DNA from: Leptolyngbyaceae cyanobacterium M65_K2018_010
Lineage (GTDB): Bacteria; Cyanobacteriota; Cyanobacteriia; Phormidesmidales; Phormidesmidaceae
Assembly: GCA_015295885.1 (NCBI GenBank)
Contig: DVEE01000300.1
Coordinates: 1 to 19,097 of the forward strand
Direction of reading: 5' to 3'
Length of the DNA stretch: 19,097 bases
Shown: piece after piece, positions 1 to 7,494 of the stretch
How the letters are laid out: every line of letters starts with the position of its first letter
Position numbering within the stretch: position 1 is the stretch's first letter
The notes under the pieces: model-generated
Seen by the model: the letters and a program-made list of their open reading frames with translations, nothing else
Databases searched by the model: none
What the model was told of the DNA's origin: nothing
Translations under genes and position numbers: made by a program

Positions 1-187
1 TGCTGCCCCTGAGTTTAGGCTGGTGAACAGGCGAGCTTGGGGCAGCCCGGTGATGGACCCGGTTCCGTATCTGGGGGCCTCAAGGAGGGCTCGGGAGTGC
101 CGACGGGCCAAAGTTAGCCGGTGGCTCTGGTTGATCCTAGAGCAGCCATACCCGATGGCTAGAGAGTCAGCATCTATACCGGCAGGG

Positions 188-1471
188 CTAGGACATTTTT
201 TTAGGCGTCAAGGGCAGGGGCGCTTGGGCCAGTTGGGGCATGGCTTGAATCACCGCTAGGGTCAGCCATCCCAACACATTCACCCGAGCATCGTAGAAGG
301 ATAGGTCGAACATGGTAAAGGCGACCGCCCCGCCAAAACCCATCAGGTAGGCGGCAAAAATACCTCGCTGGGGCCAGAGGGGCGAGGCCGGCTGTAATGT
401 CCGTAGCCCTCGAAAGACAATTAGCCCAACGATGACCAAAAACCCCACCATGACTGGTAGCCCCAACTCTGCGGCTAGCATGAGCAACAGGTTATGGCTA
501 TGGTTAACCTGGTCGTAAATGGGGATGCTATAGGGTTGGTACTGTAACCTGAAGGAACCGAGGCCACTACCCAGCCAGGGATTTTGGCCCACCATCTGGG
601 CGGCGAGCTGCCAAACTTCTAGCCGCAGGGTTGTGGTCGTAAACACAGCCTCCAGGCTGCGTCCCCCTACCCCCCAGGCCAGGGCTCCCACCAGCATGGC
701 CGCGATCGCCCCCAGGGCTGCCAGCACCAGATAACGATGGCGGCGGATCAGCCAGCCAAAGCAGAGAATTTGTAGCCCCGCTACCAGTAGGCCATTCCGC
801 GATCCTGAGCAAAAAATCCCCACCAGGATCAACGCCGTGGCTCCGTAAACCCACCCCGACTGGGCAGAATGCCATTGTTGTTGCAGGTAGTAGGCGCATA
901 GGCCCAAACCCAAGCCAAACACAATCACCAGGTAATTGGCTAACACATTGGGGTGACCAAACACGGAATCGGCCCGAAACCCATAGTCTGGTTGCAGGTA
1001 AAGCCAGTTGAACCAGGGGTGTCCCTGCCAGCGTTCTAGGTTGCCCGGGGCTTTGAAATAAAACTCGACGATCGCCCTCAGGGTAATCGGTAGGGTCGCC
1101 AACAACAACCCCAGCGCCCAATCATGGAGCACTGCAACCGGCTGCTCAAAACGAGGGATGGCCAGAGCCAATAGGGCGTAGAAGCCAAAAAAGGGCCAAA
1201 AGTTCAAGGACTCCAGCGCCGCCTCTCGGGGATACTGAGCCATCAGGACACTGAGTCCTATGCCCAGGGTTAGCCAGAGCCAGCCCTGGCGGTAGAGGAT
1301 CTGCCCCCCAGCCCGGCCCCAGCGCGGCAGGCCAATCACCAAAAAAATGGCCAGCCCCGCCAGCCCCAGATAACTGACATAGGGCAACACCAGTAAACTC
1401 ACCAGCACCAGCTGGTTCAGGGCAATCGGCCGGAAGCGCAGATTAGGTGGAAAACTAGTAAGCCCCTTCAC
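188..1471 (-). CDS. O-antigen ligase / polymerase family membrane protein (Wzy_C-type)
   Basis: A 427-aa, very hydrophobic protein with about ten membrane segments. It belongs to the O-antigen ligase/polymerase family (PF04932), whose members polymerise or transfer lipid-linked glycans on the outer face of the inner membrane. Visible family signatures are GHPNVLANYL (172-181), SGSRNG (222-227), an arginine in TLRLEVW (R283), GSGLGSF (301-307) and VNHSHNLLL (322-330), whose histidines lie in the large periplasmic loop known to matter for catalysis in WaaL/Wzy proteins. The start is a GTG lying inside the 3' end of the upstream sugar transferase gene (17-nt overlap), so the two are probably translationally coupled. 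It is the last gene of the polysaccharide operon. Whether it acts as polymerase or ligase cannot be told from sequence; the operon context (initiating transferase plus glycosyltransferase) favours exopolysaccharide polymerisation. Confidence 0.88.
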   Translation of the reverse strand: MKGLTSFPPNLRFRPIALNQLVLVSLLVLPYVSYLGLAGLAIFLVIGLPRWGRAGGQILYRQGWLWLTLGIGLSVLMAQYPREAALESLNFWPFFGFYALLALAIPRFEQPVAVLHDWALGLLLATLPITLRAIVEFYFKAPGNLERWQGHPWFNWLYLQPDYGFRADSVFGHPNVLANYLVIVFGLGLGLCAYYLQQQWHSAQSGWVYGATALILVGIFCSGSRNGLLVAGLQILCFGWLIRRHRYLVLAALGAIAAMLVGALAWGVGGRSLEAVFTTTTLRLEVWQLAAQMVGQNPWLGSGLGSFRLQYQPYSIPIYDQVNHSHNLLLMLAAELGLPVMVGFLVIVGLIVFRGLRTLQPASPLWPQRGIFAAYLMGFGGAVAFTMFDLSFYDARVNVLGWLTLAVIQAMPQLAQAPLPLTPKKMS

Positions 1472-2900
1472 CCGTAATCACCACCCAAATGGTTCTCAAA
1501 AGAATATGAATATCTAGCCACACAGACCAATTGCGGACGTAGTAGGCATCCAGACTGACCCGCTCGGAATAGGACACATTATTGCGCCCTGAAACCTGCC
1601 AAAGCCCTGTCAACCCAGGAAGAACCTTGGTATAGAGCCTGTACTTCTCCGCGTAGCGGGGAATTTCTTCCCCCACAATTGGTCTGGGGCCCACCAGGCT
1701 CATTTCCCCCCGCAGGACATTCCAGAGCTGGGGCAGTTCATCGAGGCTGGTACGGCGTAGAAACCGACCCACCCGGGTCACCCGTGGGTCGTAACGGAGC
1801 TTGTGATCCCGATGCCATTGTCGGCGCAGGGCTGGGTTGGCTTGGAAAAACTCTTCCAACACCTGATCCGCCTGCGGCACCATAGAACGAAACTTCCAGG
1901 CCACAAAGGCATTGCCGTCTCGGCCTAACCGTTTTTGGCCGTAAAACACCGGCCCGGGGGAATCCAGCTTAATCAGCAGGGCAATCAGCCCAATCAGGGG
2001 CAGCAGGCCGGCACCAATCAACGTCGTCAAGACCAGATCAAGGCAGGCCTTGGTCATCCGTGGACCGGGCAGCAACAGGCGCTGGCGAATTTCTAGGCCC
2101 AGGACACCGCCTAAATCCTTAGCGCTCACCCAAAGGCTAGCCACGCCAAACAGGTCGGGAATCATCAGTAGGTGGGCAAAGGCCTGGCCGTATTCTTCCA
2201 GGATGGTCAACAGTCGTTCCCGGGGCAGACCGGGCATCGCCAAAATGGCGTAGTGAATGTCCCGATGGCGAGCTAACACCGGAGCCACCGAAAGTGCTCC
2301 CACTACGGGGACGCCACACAACTGACCCCGTTTCTTGGGGTTATCATCCAGCACAGCCACGGGTTTAAGGCCAAACTCAGGTTGCCGTTGCAAGGTTTGA
2401 ATAACCATGGCACCGGTGCGACCGGCCCCCAGAATGAGTACCGGATACCCCCACCAGGGGCATTTAGCGAACAGTTGACGCGCTATCAAGCGGCCCAACA
2501 GCACTCCGCCCAGGGAGAGCAACCAGGCCAGCAAAAAAACCCCCCGGGAGTAGGTTTCTCCCTCTCGCACCAGAAATAACCCTGCCCCTAAAACCAGGTA
2601 GGTAAAGGTGGTAGACAGGGTAACTCGGCGCAGCTCATCGACGGGACTGAGGCCGACCGCTGGGTACAGGCCCGAAACCGTATAGGCCAGCAGAAAAATT
2701 CCTAGGATTGGCCATAACCGCCAGTACAGAGCCGGTTCGTATTGGCCATTCAAGGCTAACCGGCCATAGACGCTAACCAACCCCGCTAGCAACAAGGCCA
2801 GCAGGTCGGTGGCGGCCAGAATGCCAATCATCGGTAAGGATCGGCTAGACGTCCTCAGGGAGGAGACGACCGGGTTGACTGTTTGCTGCAGAGGAAACAT
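1455..2900 (-). CDS. polyprenyl glycosylphosphotransferase (WbaP-type initiating sugar transferase)
   Basis: A 481-aa membrane protein that starts exopolysaccharide or O-antigen repeat synthesis by moving a sugar-1-phosphate from a nucleotide sugar to undecaprenyl phosphate. The N-terminal part has about four membrane helices (roughly 24-137). A Rossmann-like CoA-binding-type domain follows, with GAGRTG near 158-163 and a VLDD motif (PF13727 type). The C-terminal catalytic domain (PF02397) is complete: a membrane helix near 290-311, KFRSM (337-341), then DELPQLWNVLRGEMSLVGPR. Its D387-E388 pair corresponds to the Asp-Glu catalytic dyad known in PglC-type enzymes. The ATG start has a good ribosome binding site (GAGGAG, 5 nt upstream). 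It lies 31 bp after the GT4 gene and overlaps the ligase gene downstream, so it is one operon. The sugar is not predictable; the long WbaP-like form often uses galactose or glucose. Confidence 0.93.
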   Translation of the reverse strand: MFPLQQTVNPVVSSLRTSSRSLPMIGILAATDLLALLLAGLVSVYGRLALNGQYEPALYWRLWPILGIFLLAYTVSGLYPAVGLSPVDELRRVTLSTTFTYLVLGAGLFLVREGETYSRGVFLLAWLLSLGGVLLGRLIARQLFAKCPWWGYPVLILGAGRTGAMVIQTLQRQPEFGLKPVAVLDDNPKKRGQLCGVPVVGALSVAPVLARHRDIHYAILAMPGLPRERLLTILEEYGQAFAHLLMIPDLFGVASLWVSAKDLGGVLGLEIRQRLLLPGPRMTKACLDLVLTTLIGAGLLPLIGLIALLIKLDSPGPVFYGQKRLGRDGNAFVAWKFRSMVPQADQVLEEFFQANPALRRQWHRDHKLRYDPRVTRVGRFLRRTSLDELPQLWNVLRGEMSLVGPRPIVGEEIPRYAEKYRLYTKVLPGLTGLWQVSGRNNVSYSERVSLDAYYVRNWSVWLDIHILLRTIWVVITGEGAY

Positions 2901-2931
2901 GTCGCTCCTCAGGACTCCTGCATCACCGACA

Positions 2932-4107
2932 TTACTCTAATGCATCCCCTCGTTGAAATTGCAACCACTTGTGACGGACCAGGCGGGAAAATTCCTCCCG
3001 AAATCGAGCTTCTGAAAAAGTTTCCGCATGGGTTCGAATGGTCTCCGCCGAAAATTGGCTGCGATGATGCTCAAAGTAGGTGACTGCCTCGACTAAATCC
3101 TGGACGGTTTGTTGGGGGAATAATACCCCAGTCTGGCCTTGGCGCACCGTCTCGGCACTGCCTCCCTGGCCGTAGGCTATGACCGGTGCCCCAGCGGCCT
3201 GGGCTTCGACTACGGTGATGCCAAAGTCTTCTTCAGCTGGGAACACAAAGGCCCGACAGCGGGCCATATAATCTGACACCATAGGGTCCGTGGGGTTCCG
3301 GATGAAGCGGATATGGGACTGGGCCATCCCCTGCAGAGCCTCAAAGGCAGGGCCATCGCCCATGACCACCAGGGGCTTAGCCAACTGGTTAAAGGCGGCC
3401 ACGGTCAAATCCACCCGCTTGTAGGGGACAGCTCGCGAAACGGTCAGGTAAAAGTCCTCGCGATCGCTGCTCCACCGAAAGCGGTCAAGGTCTACCGGTG
3501 GATAGATCACCGTGGCCGGACGACGGTAGGTTTTCCAGATCCGGCGGGCAATGTAGCGAGAATTGGCGATAAAGCAATCGACGCGCTGGGCGGCCACCAC
3601 GTCCCAAATTCGTAGGTAGTGGAGTATTAAACGGGTCAGCCCGCTTTTGAGGCCGCGGCTAAGCCCCGCCTGTTGGAGGTATTGATGGGATAGGTCCCAG
3701 CCGTAGCGGATGGGGGTGTGAACGTAGCTGAGGTGAAGTTGGTGCGGGCGGGTCAGTACCCCCTTGGCGACGGCATGGTGGCTGGAAATGACCAGATCGT
3801 ACTCTGCCAGGTCAAACTGCTCAATGGCTAGGGGCATAAGGGGCAAGTATTGGCGGAAGTGGGCCCTGGCCCCGGGTAAGCGCTGGATAAAGGAAGTTTG
3901 CACCCGAGTATGGCTGGGAATCTGAGGGGGCGATTGGGGGTCAAAAAACTTGACCAGGCTAAACAGGTCGGCCTGGGGAAACAGAGTCAGGATTTGCTCG
4001 ACTACTTTCTCTGAACCGGCCCGTGCCTGCAACCACTCATGCACTAAGGCCACCCTGGAGGGCCCTTCCCCCAGGGGGGTAAACCCTGCCCAGGCCCGGT
4101 CTAACAC
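2932..4107 (-). CDS. glycosyltransferase family 4 (GT-B fold)
   Basis: A GT4-type glycosyltransferase that adds a sugar from a nucleotide donor to the growing lipid-linked glycan at the cytoplasmic face. The N-terminal acceptor domain starts with VALVHEWLQARAGSEKVVEQ. The donor domain carries YLTVSRAVPYKRVDL, VVMGDGPAFEAL and the EX7E-type motif in EEDFGITVVEAQAAGAPVIA, followed by GGSAETV, so both lobes look complete. Start choice is uncertain. The open frame runs back to a TTG at 4143, which would overlap the upstream gene by 43 nt. I prefer the GTG at 4107, which overlaps that gene's stop by 7 nt. A further GTG at 4053, right before the conserved core and preceded by GGGGAAGGG, is also plausible. 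Donor and acceptor are not identifiable; mannosyl- or related transferases have similar sequences. Confidence 0.88.
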   Translation of the reverse strand: MLDRAWAGFTPLGEGPSRVALVHEWLQARAGSEKVVEQILTLFPQADLFSLVKFFDPQSPPQIPSHTRVQTSFIQRLPGARAHFRQYLPLMPLAIEQFDLAEYDLVISSHHAVAKGVLTRPHQLHLSYVHTPIRYGWDLSHQYLQQAGLSRGLKSGLTRLILHYLRIWDVVAAQRVDCFIANSRYIARRIWKTYRRPATVIYPPVDLDRFRWSSDREDFYLTVSRAVPYKRVDLTVAAFNQLAKPLVVMGDGPAFEALQGMAQSHIRFIRNPTDPMVSDYMARCRAFVFPAEEDFGITVVEAQAAGAPVIAYGQGGSAETVRQGQTGVLFPQQTVQDLVEAVTYFEHHRSQFSAETIRTHAETFSEARFREEFSRLVRHKWLQFQRGDALE

Positions 4108-4319
4108 TCGGCTTGCAGGTCGCCGGAGGCCACTTTTTGGCAAACCAGTTGACGTACCAGTTCCAGTTCTTCGTAGGTGATTTGGCCATCGGCTCGCATG
4201 GCCGCGGTAATTTGCTGCCGCTCAGCCTCGGTCAACACCCCATCGGCGATCGCCTGCTCGATGGTTTGCCGTAGGTTGGATAATTCCTGCTGCTCTTCGG
4301 CGCTGAGTTCTCTGGACAT
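4101..4319 (-). CDS. small acidic helical protein with two DG-x-[LI]-T-x-x-E repeats (TerB-/pseudo-EF-hand-like)
   Basis: A 72-aa protein rich in Glu and Gln with no signal peptide. Two copies of a similar unit are visible: ADGVLTEAERQQI (about 30-42) and ADGQITYEELELV (about 44-56). This resembles the D-G-x-[ILV]-x-x-x-E pattern of EF-hand or TerB-like helical proteins, but the loops are too short for canonical 12-residue calcium loops. The ATG has purine-rich sequence upstream (GGAGG further out and GAGGGG adjacent). It is the first gene of the polysaccharide operon, and its stop overlaps the likely GTG of the GT4 gene, so co-translation is likely. I do not recognise a named family. A regulatory or scaffolding role is only a guess from position. 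Confidence 0.7.
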   Translation of the reverse strand: MSRELSAEEQQELSNLRQTIEQAIADGVLTEAERQQITAAMRADGQITYEELELVRQLVCQKVASGDLQAEC

Positions 4320-4351
4320 ATCCCCTCTGCCTCCAGAATCCTAACGACCTG

Positions 4352-4357
4352 ATCTTA
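4352..4357 (-). promoter_or_regulatory. possible extended -10 element for the polysaccharide operon
   Basis: On the minus strand, TGGTAAGAT ends about 33 nt before the ATG of the small helical protein gene. It gives a TAAGAT -10 with an upstream TG-type extension. No convincing -35 is visible, so this is a weak call in the 76-bp gap after the lipoprotein gene. Confidence 0.25.
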
Positions 4358-4395
4358 CCAGTGAGGCGCGGCTTGCACGGGGGCTGTCGGTGAAA

Positions 4396-5187
4396 TTACT
4401 GGCAGGTGCCGGTAGCGGACATGTCGCTGTAGACGAGACTGACCTGGGATCCACTGCGGGGGGTGCCGCCGGATAGATCCGTCAGTTGCACCGGATAGCT
4501 CCCCCCGCTGGGGGGACTGGCCGATCCAACGTAGAGAGGTTGCCCCTGGTTGTTGCTGCCCTGGCGCCTGAGCGGGCTGTCGAAGGTGTTTTTGGTTTCT
4601 AGGTTGGTGAACCGTACTAGGTGAAACCCATTGGCATCGTAGTAGGCCGTAAATACCAGCGCTTCCATTAGCCCTTCGCATTCCCTACTTTGCGCGGCGC
4701 GATCGCCCAGGGGGGTAGCCCGCCCGGCCACATTGATAAAGTCGGAACGAATCCAACCCTCGGCCCCTGACTGCTCAAACCGGACGTAGTACCAGGTGCC
4801 ATCACTGGCGGTGGTAGAACGCAGGAGTTGGACTGGGTCGCCGACCAGGCCATACCCCTTGGCCGCAAAGCTAGTACCCGGTCCGGATCGCAGATTAATT
4901 CTGGACTCAGGTTGATTGGCGATTAGCTGAGCTGACTGGGGCGGGTTGATCGGCGTGCCAGCCGGGGGCTGGCCGGGGGGAGGGGGGGGGGTCGCCTCGG
5001 GGGTCGCCTGGGTGGCAGGGGTCGGCGACTCAGTACCCGAGGGGGCTGGGGTTTCCCCTTCAACCACCAGGGTGTCTGCCTGGGTTTCGGTCTCGACCTG
5101 AGCCTGCTCTGCCCGTCTACAGCTGACCACTGTCAGGGTCAAAATACCGCAGAGGCCGAGCACGGTTAACTGGACAGGCCGGTTCAT
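4396..5187 (-). CDS. SH3-domain lipoprotein with Pro-rich linker
   Basis: A 263-aa predicted lipoprotein. The N-terminus has a short basic start, a hydrophobic stretch and a lipobox ending VVSC, so Cys23 would be lipidated after signal peptidase II cleavage. Residues 24-85 are a Thr/Pro/Glu-rich linker (TPEATPPPPPGQPP), as expected for a spacer crossing the periplasm. Residues about 88-153 form a bacterial SH3 (SH3b/SH3_3) domain: RINLRSGPGTSF, then DGTWYYVRF and GWIRSDFI. The C-terminal 100 residues (two Cys, YVGSASPPSGG) match no domain I know. Bacterial SH3 domains commonly bind cell-wall peptides, which suggests a peptidoglycan-associated envelope role. The gene is 76 bp upstream of the polysaccharide operon in the same direction and may be co-transcribed. 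The linker DNA contains a G10 run (see the repeat entry). Confidence 0.8.
   Translation of the reverse strand: MNRPVQLTVLGLCGILTLTVVSCRRAEQAQVETETQADTLVVEGETPAPSGTESPTPATQATPEATPPPPPGQPPAGTPINPPQSAQLIANQPESRINLRSGPGTSFAAKGYGLVGDPVQLLRSTTASDGTWYYVRFEQSGAEGWIRSDFINVAGRATPLGDRAAQSRECEGLMEALVFTAYYDANGFHLVRFTNLETKNTFDSPLRRQGSNNQGQPLYVGSASPPSGGSYPVQLTDLSGGTPRSGSQVSLVYSDMSATGTCQ
4982..4991. repeat. G10 homopolymer tract (C10 in the coding strand) inside the lipoprotein gene
   Basis: Ten consecutive G on the plus strand, preceded by an A and a further G6 run, encode part of the PPPPP stretch of the lipoprotein linker. Tracts of this length are prone to slippage, and a change of one base would frameshift before the SH3 domain. 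Confidence 0.85.
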
Positions 5188-5278
5188 AACAATTCCCTAT
5201 GGAAAAACAAAACAGAGATAGCATAGCTTTTTCAGCCTGGGTTCTAAGGGCCATTAACAATTGATCACGAGGGCCTCC

Positions 5279-5935
5279 CTAGGCCGTAAAGGGGACTACC
5301 CCATCCTCGGCGACCACGTAGGCTACATCCCCCGCGGCCAGTTGAATATCGTAGCCGCCGGTAAATGCCCCAAAGGCAGGCAGGGTCAGCCGGTTTTGCT
5401 GGGCCTGCCAGTGGAAGCAGGGCAGGCGCAGGCGATCGCACCCGCGGCTGAGGCGCAGGCAGGGGTGGACATGGCCGCAGAGATTAGGCAAATCTGTCTG
5501 GGTTAGGGGTTCATGGCTGAGCAGCAATCCATCGGTTTCCACCGCGTCCACAAAACACACTAGGGAAAGCTGCTGGAGCCTGGGTTGCAGCCGGCGATCG
5601 TGGTTTCCTAAAATCAAGTGGGCGCTGACCTGGGTTTGGGCCAGGAACTTCAGCCAGCTCTCGATCACCCCTGGGGAGAGGCTCTCTACACTGTGGAATA
5701 GATCGCCCAGAATCCACAGGCTGTGGGGCTGATACTCGGTACAGAGGGCCGTCAACCGATCCAGGGTGGTTTGATTGACCTGGCTCGGAATCGCCAGGCC
5801 GTGGTGCTGGAAGGTCTCCGCCTTACCCAGGTGTAGATCTGAAACCAACAGTGCCCCCAGGGTTTCAACATAGATGGCTTTGGGCGCCAATAGCTGCAGC
5901 CGATGGGAGCGAAGCTGAAGTTCTGCCATGGCCAT
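5279..5935 (-). CDS. pdeM: PdeM-type metallophosphoesterase (ligase-associated DNA damage response endonuclease)
   Basis: A 218-aa calcineurin-like metallophosphoesterase. All metal-site motifs are present in order: SDLHLGK (D33, H35), GDLFHS (D78), GNHDR (N111, H112), SHEP (H141) and GHVHP (H155, H157). Length and spacing match the PdeM family (TIGR04123-like), which was named for its association with ATP-dependent DNA ligase, an exonuclease and an Lhr-like helicase in many bacteria. None of those partners is in this window, so here it looks like a stand-alone copy. The first ATG (5935) has a weak AGAGAG upstream; a second ATG two codons in is also possible. Function as a DNA endonuclease is inferred from the family; a general phosphodiesterase role cannot be excluded. 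Confidence 0.82.
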   Translation of the reverse strand: MAMAELQLRSHRLQLLAPKAIYVETLGALLVSDLHLGKAETFQHHGLAIPSQVNQTTLDRLTALCTEYQPHSLWILGDLFHSVESLSPGVIESWLKFLAQTQVSAHLILGNHDRRLQPRLQQLSLVCFVDAVETDGLLLSHEPLTQTDLPNLCGHVHPCLRLSRGCDRLRLPCFHWQAQQNRLTLPAFGAFTGGYDIQLAAGDVAYVVAEDGVVPFTA

Positions 5936-6025
5936 AGGCTCTCTGTCTTGGGGACGTATGGAAGTCCGGTGGGCTGGCCGGAACGATCCGGTGACTGGGC
6001 TGGGGCTATCCCCAGAACGCCTGCC

Positions 6026-6058
6026 CAGAACCGGTTGTTCGATCAGAGGGAGGTTCTG
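6026..6058. repeat. inverted repeat between cobO and pdeM
   Basis: CAGAACC (6026-6032) and GGTTCTG (6052-6058) are perfect 7-bp inverted arms around a 19-nt loop, in the gap downstream of cobO and upstream of pdeM on the minus strand. It could form an RNA hairpin. No U-rich tail is visible, so I do not call it a terminator. Confidence 0.45.
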
Positions 6059-6076
6059 TCGCTAAAACGGCGATGC

Positions 6077-6091
6077 AGAAACCGGGTTTCT
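6077..6091. repeat. short perfect palindrome AGAAACC-G-GGTTTCT
   Basis: A 15-nt inverted repeat with 7-bp arms and a single central base, 21 bp from the cobO stop. Similar AGAAACC/GGTTTCT palindromes are, to my knowledge, common dispersed intergenic repeats in cyanobacteria. A half-site (AGAAACCG) also occurs in the gap after chlH near 16272. Confidence 0.55.
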
Positions 6092-6111
6092 AGCCCCAGG
6101 GTCCCAATCCT

Positions 6112-6786
6112 CTAGAACTCGATACCAGGCTGGGCTTTGACCCCCTGATCTCGAAAGGGATGTTTGACCAGCGTCATTTCAGTCACTAAATCCGCCGCTT
6201 CAATCAGGGCGGGGGGAGCGCCGCGGCCCGTCAAAACCACATGGGTCATGGGGGGCTTTTCGGCCAGGCCCGCCAATACCTGATCTACGGATAAAAACCC
6301 GTGTTTGAGGGCGACATTCACCTCATCCAGCAGCACCAGCCTGTAATCGGGATCCTGGATCAAGCCCAGGGCAGTCGCCCAAGCGGCCTGGGCTGTTTCC
6401 GTATCACGCTGGCGATCCTGGGTATCCCAGGTAAAGCCTTCGCCCATGGCCCGAAAGGTAATTTGGTCGGCCCAACCTGCCAGTACCTTTTTTTCAGCGG
6501 GTTCCCAGGCCCCCTTGATAAACTGGACGATGGCCACTCGGAAGCCATGACCCAGGGAGCGCATCACCATACCCAGGGCAGCGGTGGTTTTACCCTTGCC
6601 ATTACCCGTATGAACGATGATTAACCCTTTCTCCAGGCTGCGATCGGCCAAACGTTGCTGTTGTACCTGCTGCCGTCGCTGCATTTTGCGACGGTACTGC
6701 TCCTCGGTCAGGGACGATTCCTCTGCCGCTTGGGTTAGAGCTAGGGCCGCCTCATCCAAGGCTTGGGCGGAGGGGTCTGGGACCAT
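6112..6786 (-). CDS. cobO: cob(I)yrinic acid a,c-diamide adenosyltransferase (CobA/CobO/BtuR)
   Basis: A 224-aa enzyme that transfers the 5'-deoxyadenosyl group of ATP to the cobalt of corrinoids, a step in adenosylcobalamin synthesis and salvage. After a 50-residue helical, Gln/Arg-rich N-terminal part there is a P-loop, GNGKGKTT (61-68), then ALGMVMRSLGHG, QFIKGAWEPAE, LVLLDEVNVALKHG (Walker B-like), VVLTGRGAP and the typical C-terminal GIEF. Length and motifs are normal for the family. The ATG lies 2 nt after the grxD stop, so it is translationally coupled to grxD, an unexpected partner for a cobalamin gene. No cobalamin riboswitch is visible in the short upstream spacer. Confidence 0.94.
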   Translation of the reverse strand: MVPDPSAQALDEAALALTQAAEESSLTEEQYRRKMQRRQQVQQQRLADRSLEKGLIIVHTGNGKGKTTAALGMVMRSLGHGFRVAIVQFIKGAWEPAEKKVLAGWADQITFRAMGEGFTWDTQDRQRDTETAQAAWATALGLIQDPDYRLVLLDEVNVALKHGFLSVDQVLAGLAEKPPMTHVVLTGRGAPPALIEAADLVTEMTLVKHPFRDQGVKAQPGIEF

Positions 6787-6788
6787 GG

Positions 6789-7112
6789 CTAGGACGCCAG
6801 CGCAACTTCAACGATCTCCTGCAGCTTACCGCTCTGGTACAGCTCGATCATAATGTCTGAACCACCCAGAAACTCACCGTTCACATACACCTGGGGGATG
6901 GTGGGCCAGTTGGAATAGTCCTTAATGCCCTGGCGAATCTCAGGATCCGAGAGGACATCAAAGGTTTCGAAGGGAACCCCCAAAATGTTGAGAATTTGCA
7001 CCACATTGTTGGAAAAGCCGCACTGGGGCATCAGTTTATTGCCCTTCATAAACACCATGATGGTGTTGCCCTGAACCATTTGGTCAATTCTTTCCTTCAC
7101 TGACGCATCCAT
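6789..7112 (-). CDS. grxD: monothiol glutaredoxin of the Grx4/GrxD type (CGFS)
   Basis: A 107-aa monothiol glutaredoxin with the CGFS active site (C31-S34), the WPTIPQVYVNGEFLGGSD segment that binds glutathione, and normal family length. CGFS glutaredoxins carry a [2Fe-2S] cluster bridged by two monomers and glutathione, deliver clusters to target proteins, and form mixed complexes with BolA. The open frame extends to a TTG at 7130, but the ATG at 7112 has a better binding site (AGGG about 10 nt upstream) and matches homologues. It lies 124 bp after bolA and 2 nt before cobO on the same strand, giving the natural pair bolA-grxD. Confidence 0.95.
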   Translation of the reverse strand: MDASVKERIDQMVQGNTIMVFMKGNKLMPQCGFSNNVVQILNILGVPFETFDVLSDPEIRQGIKDYSNWPTIPQVYVNGEFLGGSDIMIELYQSGKLQEIVEVALAS

Positions 7113-7236
7113 AGAACCAAATCCCTGCAAAACTAGACAACAATCTCAACTCCAGTCCCACCTCAATCCTGTAGACTTCCCACCGCCTCAGGGGATTCCT
7201 TGGCTTCCCCGGCTCTCCACCGGGCCAGGCCCAGCC

Positions 7237-7494
7237 CTAGCTAACCTGGGCTGCGGCCCAATCCGCGGGAGTGTAGGTCTTCAACGCCAGAGCATGGATA
7301 GCCTCTGAGGACATGGCCGTTCGCACCGCCCCGTAAACGAGCTGGTGTTGTTGCACCAGGCTGCGGCCTTCAAACTCAGCGGATACCACCGACACCTGGT
7401 AATGATCGCCGCCCCCAGTGAGATCCTGCACCTGCACCTCGGCATCGGGCAGACTGGCTTTGATCATGGCGGCCACTTGGTCTGAACTAATCAT
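7237..7494 (-). CDS. bolA: BolA-family protein
   Basis: An 85-aa BolA protein: DLTGGGDHYQVSVVS with the cluster-ligand loop histidine (H31), followed by LVQQHQLVYGAV and the helix carrying the invariant C-terminal histidine in SEAIHALALKTYTP (H67). BolA proteins form [2Fe-2S]-bridged heterodimers with CGFS glutaredoxins and act in iron homeostasis and cluster trafficking; the grxD gene next door supports this. The frame extends 13 codons upstream, but the ATG at 7494 has an AAGGGAG site about 10 nt upstream and gives the usual protein size. The 124-bp spacer to grxD has only a small GC-rich dyad (CCCGG/CCGGG near 7208-7224). Confidence 0.93.
   Translation of the reverse strand: MISSDQVAAMIKASLPDAEVQVQDLTGGGDHYQVSVVSAEFEGRSLVQQHQLVYGAVRTAMSSEAIHALALKTYTPADWAAAQVS

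Noticed and set aside
23..259. 78-codon open frame on the plus strand at the left edge
   Set aside because: It runs into the 3' end of the ligase gene on the other strand, is Arg/Pro/Gly-rich in a way typical of a shadow frame, and lacks a binding site.
6787..7236. Cobalamin riboswitch upstream of cobO
   Set aside because: The gene starts 2 nt after grxD, and the bolA-grxD spacer is too short and lacks the conserved B12-box type sequence.
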